Source: Roseiarcus sp963824475 (lineage in GTDB: Bacteria > Pseudomonadota > Alphaproteobacteria > Rhizobiales > Beijerinckiaceae). From it: DNA of 64,000 nucleotides. The notes below the pieces were generated by a model. The model did not search any database and was not told the DNA's origin. It saw only the letters and a program-made list of their open reading frames with translations. Shown piece after piece: positions 47,787-56,917 of the stretch. Both the position numbers and the translations under genes were made by a program. The stretch lies in NCBI GenBank assembly GCA_963824475.1, contig CAWGPR010000009.1:1-64000 (forward strand), in the 5' to 3' direction. How positions within the stretch are numbered: position 1 is the first letter of the stretch; each line of letters opens with the position of its first letter.

Positions 47787-50267
47787 CTACCACTTGACCT
47801 TCAGCGAGGCCATGACCCCCGCGACATTAAAGTTGGGCGAGACGTAACCCGGGGTCAGGATGCTGATCGACGTCCCCGGAGGACCGGAGCAGAGGCCGGT
47901 GGTGAGGATCGGCGTACACGCATTGTCTTGCCAGTTATGCTCGACAAACATGCTGTACATCCCGGCCACCGAAAACTCCATGTTGGGCGCCAGTTGGTAC
48001 GTGGCCTTGATGCTGAGGGCGTTCATGATCGACTTGTTGTCCGGGTAGTTGGCCACGTTTTGATAAGTCTGGGTCACGGTGTTCAGAGGAACAAAGACGC
48101 CGTTGAACTGGCCGAACATGACGGAGCCGTAGGAAAAAGTGTAGTTGACCCCAAGTTTCAGTCTATCAGTCGCCTGCCAATCCGCATTGAAGCCGACGGT
48201 GTTGACGTCGCTCGTGTACTTGTTTTGGAAATACCCCGTGCTGCCGGTGCAGAGCGGCGCGGCGTTGGAATCGGCACAGGCGCCATTGCCTAGGTTGTTG
48301 TAGTAGATCTGCTCGTAGTTGTAATAAGCATGGAGGTTCACGCCCTCGACCGGTTTATAATTGCCGTCGATTCCGACCGTGAGGTTATAGTCTGACTTGA
48401 TGCCCTCGACCTGGTTGACAAGGTTTACGGGCGTCAAGGACGGGCCACCGATCGAGTCCGGATAGTGAAAATTCTCGTCCACTGCTTTGAACTGCAAACC
48501 GCCGGAAAAAGCGCCCCCGGGCGAATAGTCGGTCCGCAGGGTGACCCCATTCGATGTCATGGGCGCCTGGTAATAGGCGCCGGAGGGCGCGGCGCCAGCG
48601 CCGTTGGTGCCCTCAAGGGCGGCCCAGGGCACCCAGTAGTTCAAGACCCCGCTCCGATCGATATAGTCGTAGGTGATCCGACCCATGACGACGGAATTCA
48701 GCATGCTGCTCAACCCGACATTCACGTCACTGGTCTGGCTGGAGCCAACCTGGGCGTTGCTGCGGCTGATGTCGTAGAAACTATAACCCGCCGTCAAGTT
48801 GGTGTTGGTCTGCGACCATAAGTGGTAGTCGACCGTGCCGCCGATCTTTTGCTTCAGCCACTCCTGCGGCACGACGTAGGTTGCGGTGTTGGCGCTTGAA
48901 TCCGGGCTGGCGCCGCCGCCCCACACCGCGCAAGTTTGATTTCCACTGACGTTGCATTGATTCATACTAACGTCGCGTTCATCGATGTTATAGTACAAGC
49001 GGGAGCTCAAGTTGGGGATCGGGGCGGAGGTGAGGGCGACGCCACCCTGGACGACTTGAGCCATGATATTGGGTGTGGTGGAGCTGGTTCCCTGGTCGAA
49101 ACCGTTGAGATGGGAGAACCCGCCAAAGCCGCTGGTCGCGAGGTTGGGATCGGCGGTATTCGCCGGGTAGGTGTCGTCCTGCATCTCCACGCCATAACGG
49201 CCGTTCACGTTGATCCGCGTCTGCGGGGTAAAATTGTAGCCGAGCATGGCCGTAAAGTACTGAGCGTCGTTGCTCGGCGGCGTCGAGTAGAGGCCGGTCA
49301 TGGCGTAGGGCGCCGACGCCCCGGACGCCGGGAAAGGAAGCGCGATCGCGACGTTGTTGTCGGTGAAGTGGGAGAACATGTACCCGAATTGGGCCTGAAC
49401 CTGGGCGGTGCTGTAGGCTGCCGTCAGCCTCAGGGTGTCGGTGTCGTAGTTGATGGGCAGCGTGAAGGCTTGGCCCCCCCAGCTCTCATAAAGGGACTCT
49501 TCCAGCGTCCCCTCTTTGTGCTCGTGGCTCACTTGGAAAGAGAGAGTCCAGTCATTCCAGATGTATTTGCCGTCCAGCCCGACCCGGTCGCGTCGCGTCC
49601 CCACTTGGAATGGTTGCTCGGCGCCGGCGATCGTCGAAGGCGGGTACGCGGCGGCGGTGACGCCCTCTTTCCGCGGGGAGTTGCCTGCTCCGCCCCAGGG
49701 CGGAAGGCCATTGAGCACCGCGCTGTCGCCGTTGACCGTATAAATCGAGTCGATGATGTTGCCGGTGTAGGAGATCGCGTTGTACCAGGCGTCGATCCCC
49801 CATTGTCCCTGATTGCCCCAGGCGAAGTTCAGCGCGGCGTTTGGCCCGATGTCGTTCCAGGTTTGGCCTCTATAGCGGCTGTCTGAAAAGCTGTTTGTTT
49901 GACATTGCCCGCCGAGGGGGCGGCAGGGATAGGGGGCCCGTCCAAGGTCGTCGCCGAACTGAAAATTGATATCGTTGCCGGTGAACTCCCAGTACATCGT
50001 GCCGGGGGAGTCCCACACCGGGAGCGTCAGGGAGCTGAAATTGAATAAGGCGTCGACGCCCTGCTCGGTGAAGCCGTTGTAGCGGCCGTACTGGCCGGTG
50101 TTGGTGCCCCACAAACCCAGCACCCCGAACTCGACCTCGTTTTCCGTCGTCGATGTAGGGCTAGGGGGCGGCGCGGCGGGTGCGCCGATATCGGCGCCCA
50201 TGGCGGCGAGCGGCAGCAGGCATACTCCACTCAGCAACATTGCGCGGATAGCGAATTTCAGCATCAT
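47787..50267 (-). CDS. pioB: MtrB/PioB-family outer-membrane beta-barrel protein
   Basis: The product has 826 residues with a signal peptide (AIRAMLLSGVCLLPLAAMGA). The N-terminal NEVEFGVLGLWGTNTGQYGR and YNGFTEQGVDALFNFSS match the MtrB/PioB opening strand. Many alternating beta strands follow, and the last residues (VAGVMASLKVKW) end in Trp as barrel proteins do. In MtrAB and PioAB systems this barrel holds a decaheme cytochrome and conducts electrons across the outer membrane. Here it directly follows the decaheme gene. The CxxC pair seen near the N-terminus of Shewanella MtrB is not present. The PioB name is chosen for the alphaproteobacterial context. Confidence 0.9.
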   Translation of the reverse strand: MMLKFAIRAMLLSGVCLLPLAAMGADIGAPAAPPPSPTSTTENEVEFGVLGLWGTNTGQYGRYNGFTEQGVDALFNFSSLTLPVWDSPGTMYWEFTGNDINFQFGDDLGRAPYPCRPLGGQCQTNSFSDSRYRGQTWNDIGPNAALNFAWGNQGQWGIDAWYNAISYTGNIIDSIYTVNGDSAVLNGLPPWGGAGNSPRKEGVTAAAYPPSTIAGAEQPFQVGTRRDRVGLDGKYIWNDWTLSFQVSHEHKEGTLEESLYESWGGQAFTLPINYDTDTLRLTAAYSTAQVQAQFGYMFSHFTDNNVAIALPFPASGASAPYAMTGLYSTPPSNDAQYFTAMLGYNFTPQTRINVNGRYGVEMQDDTYPANTADPNLATSGFGGFSHLNGFDQGTSSTTPNIMAQVVQGGVALTSAPIPNLSSRLYYNIDERDVSMNQCNVSGNQTCAVWGGGASPDSSANTATYVVPQEWLKQKIGGTVDYHLWSQTNTNLTAGYSFYDISRSNAQVGSSQTSDVNVGLSSMLNSVVMGRITYDYIDRSGVLNYWVPWAALEGTNGAGAAPSGAYYQAPMTSNGVTLRTDYSPGGAFSGGLQFKAVDENFHYPDSIGGPSLTPVNLVNQVEGIKSDYNLTVGIDGNYKPVEGVNLHAYYNYEQIYYNNLGNGACADSNAAPLCTGSTGYFQNKYTSDVNTVGFNADWQATDRLKLGVNYTFSYGSVMFGQFNGVFVPLNTVTQTYQNVANYPDNKSIMNALSIKATYQLAPNMEFSVAGMYSMFVEHNWQDNACTPILTTGLCSGPPGTSISILTPGYVSPNFNVAGVMASLKVKW

Positions 50268-50299
50268 TTCGGCCCCCCGTCGTCGGGGTTAGTCAGAGG

Positions 50300-52267
50300 T
50301 CAGCGGAAGAAGTAAGCGCCATTCGGACTGTTCGACCCATGGATCTGAGAGTGACAATTCAGGCACAACCGCTGGTTCCCCAGGGCGCTGTTGAACATGG
50401 CCCTTCCCAGCAGGTTGCCGGGCAGCGCGTGCGCTCCGCCGAACGCTCCGCCGCTGTTGTTCGAAACCGCGCTGTGGCAGCTCGAGCACATGAAACCCAT
50501 ATTCTCCTTCATCAGCCGGGCCTCGACCGAACCGTGCGGATTGTGGCAGTTGGTGCAATCCTCGCGCACCGGCTGGTGCTCCCACAGCATCGGCCCGCGT
50601 TTGTCTTGGTGGCAGTTGTAGCAGGTCTCATTGACTGAGAATTCCTTGAGCGCGTGAGGGCCAGCCGAGCCGTGCGGATTATGGCAATCGGAGCAAACCA
50701 CCAGGCCCTCCTGGATCGGATGATGCGAATACTCCAAGCTCTCGGCCCGCTGTTGCTGATGGCAGGCGAAGCAAACGTTGGGCTGGGTCTTCTTCACGAG
50801 CACCGGATCCTTGGCGACGTGAACCGTGTGGCAGTTCACGCAGGCGACGCCATCGTTTTGCATCTGGCTGCCCTGCCAGTTGATGCGTTGACCTCCCTCG
50901 TGGCAGTTCATGCACTGCTCATTGCGCTGCTCGACTGGCGAGGCGTGGGGACCGCTGAAGACCACCGCCGGCTCGACATCCCCACCTTTGGACCGGCTGG
51001 CGACATGCGCTGCGCTGGGACCATGGCAGGTCTCGCAACCCCCAGCGGCCATGGGCGTACGCTGATCGCCCTTCCTGGCCATCGGCGAGTATTTCAGGAA
51101 CGCCTGGATGTGAGGGTCCTGACCGTGGCAGCCCAGGCAGACTTGCGGATCGCCTTTGGCGAATCCACCGGCGTCGTCGCTGGCGGCTGAGACAGCCTTT
51201 TTGACTTTGACCCGTTTGCCGTTGGCGGCCGCGACCAGCACGGGTTCCCCGGTCTTCAACGTTTGAGCGAAGTCGCGCAGCGCGCCGAAATCGTCCGAGC
51301 CAGTCTCGGCTGCGGCCTTCAGCCCGGCATGGATTGAATCGTCGGGAGCAGCGGACCCCAACGCGTCGGAGTTCTTGGCGAAACCGGCCGTCGCAGAAGA
51401 GGCCTCTCCGCCCGAGCCGTCGGCGCGCAATCCCGCGTGAATGGCGTCATCGGGCGCCGCGCCCAGCGTCTGGGCCGCGCCCGCCCCGTGCAGTCCGGCA
51501 TGGATGGCGTCGTCTGGCGCGGCGGCCTCGCCGCCCGAAGCGGTCGCGCGGCACAGCCCTGCGTGAATGGTGTCATCCGGCGCGGCGGCCTCGCCGCCCG
51601 AAGCGGTCGCGCGGCACAGCCCTGCGTGAGTGGCGTCGTCGGGCGCGGCGGCCTCGCCGCTCGAAGCGTCCGCGGTCTTCACGGAATCCTGCAGCACCGA
51701 ATAGGCGTCGCCGCCCGAAGCGGTCGCGCCGTGCAGTCGGGCATGGATGGCGTCGTCTGGCACCGCGTCTTGTTGGGTCGGCAACGGAGCCGCCCCCCAG
51801 GCGTTAGTCGCATTCACGAAGTCATTGAGCACCGAATCGGCGTCGCGGCCTGCCGAGGCCGCTGCATGCAGTCCGGCATGGACGGCCTCGTTGGGGGCGG
51901 CGCCCTGTTGCGCCGGCAATGGAACCCAGCCCGAGGCGTCGGCGACCCGGACGAATTCGCTCAGCGCCGAATAGGGGTCGCGGGCGGCGGAAGGAGTCCG
52001 ATCGCCGCTCGGCTGGTCCGCGTTCGCCGAATGCGCGAAACTATCCTGCAGCGCGGCGAAAGCCTCGGAACGCGAGTGGATGGAGACGTCCGGCGCGCGC
52101 TCGTCGGCGACAGGCTGGCCCACCTCGAAAGCCCCCGCGACGAGCACCAGCGCAGCGAGCGCCAAGCCAGGCGCCTTCTTTGATTCTGCGGCGCGGCGCG
52201 TGCGCCTGAGAACTTTTTTATTCGACGGCGGGACCAGCACGTCCCGCGCCTTCCAGATCCAGCCCAT
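50300..52267 (-). CDS. pioA: Decaheme cytochrome c, MtrA/PioA (DmsE) family, with repeat-rich N-terminal extension
   Basis: The product has 655 residues. A hydrophobic export segment (APGLALAALVLVAGAFEV) lies at residues 32-49. Residues 50-370 form an extension with seven copies of a PDD-x-IHAGL-like unit (near 124, 169, 208, 230, 250, 271 and 307) spaced with VLxDFV-like segments. Residues 377-640 carry ten CxxCH motifs in order: CLGCH, CETCH, CMNCH, CVNCH, CFACH, CSDCH, CYNCH, CTNCH, CSSCH, CLNCH, the normal MtrA/PioA count. The decaheme domain alone (about 280 residues) is typical; the extension is far longer than in MtrA. The product would span the outer membrane inside the PioB-like barrel and exchange electrons with iron or another external partner. 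Direction of flow cannot be read from sequence. Confidence 0.92.
   Translation of the reverse strand: MGWIWKARDVLVPPSNKKVLRRTRRAAESKKAPGLALAALVLVAGAFEVGQPVADERAPDVSIHSRSEAFAALQDSFAHSANADQPSGDRTPSAARDPYSALSEFVRVADASGWVPLPAQQGAAPNEAVHAGLHAAASAGRDADSVLNDFVNATNAWGAAPLPTQQDAVPDDAIHARLHGATASGGDAYSVLQDSVKTADASSGEAAAPDDATHAGLCRATASGGEAAAPDDTIHAGLCRATASGGEAAAPDDAIHAGLHGAGAAQTLGAAPDDAIHAGLRADGSGGEASSATAGFAKNSDALGSAAPDDSIHAGLKAAAETGSDDFGALRDFAQTLKTGEPVLVAAANGKRVKVKKAVSAASDDAGGFAKGDPQVCLGCHGQDPHIQAFLKYSPMARKGDQRTPMAAGGCETCHGPSAAHVASRSKGGDVEPAVVFSGPHASPVEQRNEQCMNCHEGGQRINWQGSQMQNDGVACVNCHTVHVAKDPVLVKKTQPNVCFACHQQQRAESLEYSHHPIQEGLVVCSDCHNPHGSAGPHALKEFSVNETCYNCHQDKRGPMLWEHQPVREDCTNCHNPHGSVEARLMKENMGFMCSSCHSAVSNNSGGAFGGAHALPGNLLGRAMFNSALGNQRLCLNCHSQIHGSNSPNGAYFFR
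51517..51642 (-). repeat. Tandem 63-bp duplication inside the decaheme gene
   Basis: Two adjacent 63-bp copies (51517-51579 and 51580-51642) differ at only a few bases and encode consecutive PDD-x-xHAGLCRATASGGEA units. They indicate recent expansion of the extension repeats. Confidence 0.8.
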
Positions 52268-52338
52268 TTGCGACCTCAGTCGGTCGGTCGGCTTCCCTTT
52301 GGCATGACCTAATCGTGGTTGGCCGCGCTAATCAATTG

Positions 52339-52352
52339 ATAGGCGAGCCTAT
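52339..52352. promoter_or_regulatory. Palindrome upstream of the decaheme gene
   Basis: ATAGGC-GA-GCCTAT is a perfect 14-bp palindrome, extended imperfectly by TCAATTG and CAATTA on the two sides. It lies 72-85 bp ahead of the pioA-like start in an AT-richer stretch. An operator or promoter role is inferred from location. Confidence 0.35.
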
Positions 52353-52538
52353 GCTCAATTAATTCCGCAGCGTCACATTTTGGCCACACACGCTAAACCG
52401 CAGAAACCATCTTTTTCGAGAGCGGCGAGTCAGGGCCGCGCGCCCCTGGCCGGACAAAACAAAACAGTTGCCGCCCCTCACAATATCGCCAAACAGCAAT
52501 CACATGCGGCGAAGAAAGCCGCCAATTATAGGATCCGG

Positions 52539-52940
52539 TCAATTGTTCTTGGCCCCCTCGAAAATCCAACTCCAAATGTTGTTGCGGAGACAGTTCGGCA
52601 ACGCCTTATGTCCAAACGGCATTCTCACTTTTGCCCGGCCCTCGATGAGCACCATCAGATTGCTGTTGTCGGGCTGGCCTGGAATCACCATTGTCCCGAA
52701 TTTGGTGCCCTTCATCAATCCGTCGTAACTGGTTAGATCGAGCCCGCTTGCGTCAAAACCTTGGCCGCCCGGTTGATGACACGAGACACACCATCCCTTG
52801 AAAATGGGGGCGATGTCTTCCGAGTAGCTCATATGACCCTGTTGCGCACACGCATCCTGAATTGGCGCGAAAACTGTTGCGCCTGACAACGAAAGACCGC
52901 CGACCGCGACGCTGATAAGCATAAGTCTTGGCTTCTTCAT
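52539..52940 (-). CDS. Monoheme cytochrome c (planctomycete-cytochrome-like domain)
   Basis: The product has 133 residues from MKKPRLMLISVAVGGLSLSG (start 52940, preceded by AAGGGA). The signal peptide ends near DACAQQG. The heme site is KGWCVSCHQPGGQGFDASGL, and TKFGTMVIPGQPDNSNLMVL with RMPFGHKALP supplies a Met ligand candidate, as in PSCyt1-type domains. The same frame is open upstream to 53204 (MSDESELEELDPFPPAKRL), which could be a separate small gene after hypC or non-coding. It lies upstream of the decaheme gene on the same strand. Confidence 0.8.
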   Translation of the reverse strand: MKKPRLMLISVAVGGLSLSGATVFAPIQDACAQQGHMSYSEDIAPIFKGWCVSCHQPGGQGFDASGLDLTSYDGLMKGTKFGTMVIPGQPDNSNLMVLIEGRAKVRMPFGHKALPNCLRNNIWSWIFEGAKNN

Positions 52941-53214
52941 GAGTTTTCCCTTGGAGATTGGCTCTTGGCTCTCAGTACGAGGAACGGTCTTGGGGCTCGC
53001 CGACGACGATGATGCTTGTGGCCCGCTCGAGCGGATGCGCTCGCATGGCGGCCAATGCTCACTGCGCTCGTGGCGTTCCTGGATGGATTGAGGACGCGCC
53101 CCATCTCCGACCGAAAGCAACAACGCCGGATCGAGAGCCGCCGCATCTAGCCGCTTGGCGGGTGGGAACGGATCGAGCTCCTCGAGTTCGCTTTCGTCGC
53201 TCATGGCGAAGCTT

Positions 53215-53514
53215 CTATCCCGCTGCCGACGGCGTGGCGTCGTCCGACGCCCGGATGTTTTCGAGTTCGGCCTGCATCTCGCCCAGCTCAGTGAGCATCT
53301 TGAGCGTTTCGGCCGCTTGCTCGGCATCGATGCGGCTCATGGCGAAGCCGACATGGACCAGCACCCATTCCCCGACGCAGGCGTCGGCGGGATGCCTGTC
53401 ATCGACGATGCAATTGATGTTGATCTGACGGCGCACGCCGGAAAAATCGACCGTCGCCGTCATGGTGTCAGCGTCGTCGATGCGGACGATGCAGCCGGGG
53501 ACGCCTAAGCACAT
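53215..53514 (-). CDS. hypC: HypC/HupF-type hydrogenase maturation chaperone (second copy)
   Basis: From ATG 53514 the product begins MCLGVPGCIVRIDDADTMTA with the essential Cys2. It continues DDRHPADACVGEWVLVHVGF and MSRIDAEQAAETLKML, the complete HypC fold of about 99 residues. The upstream in-frame ATG at 53553 would bury the N-terminal Cys and is rejected. It is divergent from the hydrogenase structural genes, so it may be the dedicated chaperone for this large subunit, and it may replace the broken hypC at 28825. Confidence 0.92.
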   Translation of the reverse strand: MCLGVPGCIVRIDDADTMTATVDFSGVRRQININCIVDDRHPADACVGEWVLVHVGFAMSRIDAEQAAETLKMLTELGEMQAELENIRASDDATPSAAG

Positions 53515-53940
53515 GAACTCGTACCTCTTATTGACGACGATGCTCGTCCTCATGAGCCGGGGGCGCCGATCGCTTGCCGGCCCAACGGCTAGGCCGCTCG
53601 GCCGGCGCTTTTGAGGGGGCGAGCGCGACGGCTCCCGCGTCGCGCAGGATCGAAGCAGCTTCCGGAATGATCGTCATCACTCACCGACCGACTGCCGCGC
53701 GATCACTTGCGACTGAATATGTGGCGGCAGGGTCGCTTACCGGGCAACCCGTCATCGCAATCGTTCGCTCATGACCGCCGCAAACGCTCATCGCTTTGAA
53801 ACAGAAATTACATCTTAAATCGCGTTACCGAACTGCGCCACCAGGAAATGCCGGTCGCGGCCCGACTCGTGCTGCAGAAGGAGGGTCGTTGGCATGCGGG
53901 GCGTGAGCAAGTCAAAGCAGGGGGGCGCCAGAACCGGCAA

Positions 53941-53954
53941 TTGATCTGGATCAA
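53941..53954. promoter_or_regulatory. FNR/FixK-type binding site upstream of the hydrogenase operon
   Basis: TTGATCTGGATCAA is an exact match to the FNR/FixK consensus TTGAT-N4-ATCAA. It lies 156 bp before the small-subunit ATG and about 430 bp before hypC on the other side. A -10-like ACTAAT at 53997-54002 would place the site near -61.5. The rest of 53515-54110 has no recognised gene. Confidence 0.75.
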
Positions 53955-54110
53955 AGCGACCGCCAGAAGTCACCGCGCCCCGTCCTTGCCTCACAGACTA
54001 ATTGTCGCAGCTCGTTGCATTTCGACCCCCACGGCGATACTGTTCCTTGCCAAGGCCAGCTCGTACTCGAGTTCGGCGCTTCGTAAAAAAGCCAGCCGTG
54101 GAGGAAGACG

Positions 54111-55208
54111 ATGATCGGTCTTACCCTCAGGGAGGAACTGGAGCAGCGCGGCATTTCCCGGCGAGACTTTTTGGGATTTTGCGCTTCGATGGCCACAATC
54201 ATCGGCTTGCCAGGCGCCACTGAGGCCATTGCCGAGGCCGTGGAAAACGAACCGAGACCGATCCTCGTCTGGCTCGAATTTCAGGACTGCGCCGGCAATA
54301 CGGAATCATTCCTGCGCGCCAGCCATCCCACTGTCGCCGATCTCATCCTGGACACCATTTCGCTCAACTATCACGAGACCTTAATGGCGGCGGCCGGCGC
54401 CCAGGCCGAAAGCGCGCTGGGTCAGACGGTGGAAAACAACAAGGGCAAATACATTGCCCTCGTCGAGGGCTCCGTTCCGACCGGGGCCGACGGTGCCTAC
54501 TGCACAATCGGCGGCCGATCCGGTCTCGATATCGCGCGCGAGGTCTGCGGCGGCGCTGCGGCGACCATTGCGGTTGGCACCTGCGCGGCCTTCGGCGGCA
54601 TCCCGGCTGCAGCGCCGAACCCGACCGGCGCATTATCCGTCGCCGACGCGGTGCCCGGCATACAAAACCTGATCAACATGTCGGCCTGCCCGGCCAACGC
54701 CGAGAACATCACCGCGCTCATCGTCTATTACATGACCTTGAAGCGCTGGCCGCCGCTTGACCAGTATCGGCGTCCGCTCTTCGCTTATGGCACGAGCATC
54801 CATGACGGCTGCGAGCGGCGCGCGCATTTCGACGCGGGCCAATACGTCGAAGCCTGGGGCGACGAAGGGCATCGTCACGGCTATTGCCTCTACAAGATGG
54901 GTTGCAAAGGCCCAGCGACGTCGCAGAACTGTCCGACCGTGAAGTGGAACGAAGGGACAAACTGGCCGATCGGTTGCGGTCATCCCTGCATCGGCTGCGC
55001 CGAGCCGAATTTCTGGGACACGATGACGCCGTTTTATAGACGCCTTCCCAACGTGGCCGGCTTCGATGTCGGCGGATGGGTCGACACAGTGGGCCTCAGT
55101 CTCACTGGCCTCGCCGCAGCGGCGGTGGTCGCGCACGGTGTTGTCCAGGCCGTGCGGCATCGCCACGGAACAGAGTCTTCGACCGAAGACCAAGCGGAGT
55201 CTGAATGA
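54111..55208 (+). CDS. hyaA: [NiFe]-hydrogenase small subunit, Tat-exported and membrane-anchored
   Basis: The product has 365 residues. The Tat signal is SRRDFLGFCASMATIIGLPG near residue 17, and a C-terminal membrane anchor is LSLTGLAAAAVVAHGVVQAV. Fe-S ligands: the proximal site begins DCAGNTESF, with C in GAYCTIGG and GTCAAFGG. The distal site is IHDGCERRAHFD, HGYCLYKMGC. The medial site is NCPTVKWN and PIGCGHPCIGC. In most group 1 enzymes the first motif is CxxC (CTGCSE or CTCCSE); here Asn occupies the position of the second proximal Cys. The extra Cys of O2-tolerant enzymes are absent. GAGGAAG precedes the ATG. It pairs with the large subunit, whose start overlaps its stop. Confidence 0.95.
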   Translation: MIGLTLREELEQRGISRRDFLGFCASMATIIGLPGATEAIAEAVENEPRPILVWLEFQDCAGNTESFLRASHPTVADLILDTISLNYHETLMAAAGAQAESALGQTVENNKGKYIALVEGSVPTGADGAYCTIGGRSGLDIAREVCGGAAATIAVGTCAAFGGIPAAAPNPTGALSVADAVPGIQNLINMSACPANAENITALIVYYMTLKRWPPLDQYRRPLFAYGTSIHDGCERRAHFDAGQYVEAWGDEGHRHGYCLYKMGCKGPATSQNCPTVKWNEGTNWPIGCGHPCIGCAEPNFWDTMTPFYRRLPNVAGFDVGGWVDTVGLSLTGLAAAAVVAHGVVQAVRHRHGTESSTEDQAESE

Positions 55209-56917
55209 TGGCGCGCATCGTTGTCGACCCGATCACCCGGATCGAGGGTCATCTTCGCATCGAGGCGGAGGTTGACGGCGGCGCCGTGAAAGAGGCGTGG
55301 TCCTCATCGACGATGTTTCGCGGCATCGAACTGATCTTGCGCGGCCGCGATCCGCGCGACGCCTGGGCTTTCGCCCAGCGCATCTGCGGCGTGTGCACGA
55401 CCGTTCACGCCATCGCCTCGATACGAGCCGTCGAGAAGGCCATCGGGGCCACGCCGCCGCCCAATGCGAGACTGTTGCGCAATCTCGTCATGGCGGCGCA
55501 AAACGTTCAAGACCATGTGATCCATTTCTATCATCTGCACGCGCTGGACTGGGTCGACATCGTCAGCGCGCTCAGCGCCGATCCGGCCAAGACCGCCTCG
55601 CTGGCCCAATCGATCTCTGATTGGCCGCTGTCGAGCGTCAAGTATTTTTCCGGGATGCAGGATCGCGTCAAGGCCTTCGTTCAGCGTGGCCAGCTCGGGA
55701 TATTCGCCAACGCCTATTGGGGCCACCCCGCTTACAAGTTGCCGCCCGAGGCCAATCTGATGGGTTTGGCGCATTACCTCGAGGCGCTCGACTGGCAGCG
55801 GCGCTTCATCAAGATCCACGCGATTCTGGGCGGCAAGAATCCGCACCTGCAAAGCTTCCTGGTCGGCGGAATGGCGACCCCGGTCGATCCCGATTCGCAG
55901 TCGGCGCTCAACATGGACACCATCGCGGCCCTGCAAAAGCTGGTCGCCGACGGCCGCGACTTCGTCAGCCAAGTCTACCTGCCGGACGTGCTGGCGATTG
56001 CGTCCTTTTACAAAGATTGGGCGTCTCTTGGCGCGGGCGTCGGGAATTACATGGCCTACGGCGACTATCCGATGGACGATAGCGAAAATCCAGAATTATT
56101 CCTGCCGACGGGCATTATCCACGGCCGCGATCTGACAAAGATCGCCACGGTCGACCCAGCCAAGGTCAGCGAGTGGGTCGCCCATTCCTGGTATGAATAT
56201 TCGGTAGGCGACGACCAAGGGCTCAACCCGTTCAAGGGCGAGACGAACCCTCACTACACCGGACCAAAGCCGCCGTACCAGCTACTCGATATCGCCCAGA
56301 AATACAGCTGGCTGAAATCGCCGCGCTATGACGGCGCGCCGATGGAGGTCGGGCCACTGGCGCGTATGCTCGTCGCCTACGGCGCCGGACGCCCGACCCG
56401 CGTCAAGCAACTGGTCGACAAGGCGCTGTCAGACCTCAACGTCGGCCCCGAGGCGCTGTTCTCCACCCTCGGCCGCGTCGCCGCCCGCGCCATCGAGGCC
56501 CAGGTCCTGGTCGAGTCGATGGACATGTGGGTACAGGGCCTGGCCGATAACATGGGGCGACGCGATTATCGCATCCAGGACAATTCGAAATGGGATCCGA
56601 GCACTTGGCCGGGCGATTGCTTCGGCTTCGGCCTCCACGAGGCGCCCCGCGGGGCGCTCGGGCACTGGGTCCACATCCAAAACGGTGCAATCGTCAACTA
56701 CCAGTGCGTGGTGCCGAGCACCTGGAATGCCGGTCCGCGGGACGCAAAGGGTCAGCCCGGTCCCTACGAGGCCGCGCTGGCGGGCACGCCGGTAGCCAAG
56801 CCCGACCAGCCGCTGGAAATCTTGCGCACAGTGCATTCGTTCGATCCGTGCATGGCCTGCGGCGTCCACGTCGTCGATACGATGAAACGTGAGCTGGCCC
56901 GCGTGAGAGTCGTATGA
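55205..56917 (+). CDS. hyaB: [NiFe]-hydrogenase large subunit
   Basis: The protein has 570 residues and binds the NiFe(CN)2CO site. The L1 motif RICGVCTTVHA is near residue 60 and the L2 motif DPCMACGVH near the C-terminus; both supply Cys pairs. After the His, a 15-residue peptide (VVDTMKRELARVRVV) is expected to be removed by the maturation protease. The N-terminal RIVVDPITRIEGHLRIE is typical. The start overlaps the small-subunit stop and the stop overlaps the cytochrome b start (ATGA), so the genes form one coupled operon. Confidence 0.97.
   Translation: MMARIVVDPITRIEGHLRIEAEVDGGAVKEAWSSSTMFRGIELILRGRDPRDAWAFAQRICGVCTTVHAIASIRAVEKAIGATPPPNARLLRNLVMAAQNVQDHVIHFYHLHALDWVDIVSALSADPAKTASLAQSISDWPLSSVKYFSGMQDRVKAFVQRGQLGIFANAYWGHPAYKLPPEANLMGLAHYLEALDWQRRFIKIHAILGGKNPHLQSFLVGGMATPVDPDSQSALNMDTIAALQKLVADGRDFVSQVYLPDVLAIASFYKDWASLGAGVGNYMAYGDYPMDDSENPELFLPTGIIHGRDLTKIATVDPAKVSEWVAHSWYEYSVGDDQGLNPFKGETNPHYTGPKPPYQLLDIAQKYSWLKSPRYDGAPMEVGPLARMLVAYGAGRPTRVKQLVDKALSDLNVGPEALFSTLGRVAARAIEAQVLVESMDMWVQGLADNMGRRDYRIQDNSKWDPSTWPGDCFGFGLHEAPRGALGHWVHIQNGAIVNYQCVVPSTWNAGPRDAKGQPGPYEAALAGTPVAKPDQPLEILRTVHSFDPCMACGVHVVDTMKRELARVRVV

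Noticed and set aside
51319..52209. Plus-strand frames across the repeat region of the decaheme gene
   Set aside because: They are Arg- and Pro-rich complements of the repeat codons, whereas the minus-strand frame continues into ten heme motifs.
53515..54110. Short plus-strand frames (for example 53574-53774 and 53848-54114)
   Set aside because: They have no conserved motifs and lie in the divergent promoter region with the FNR box.
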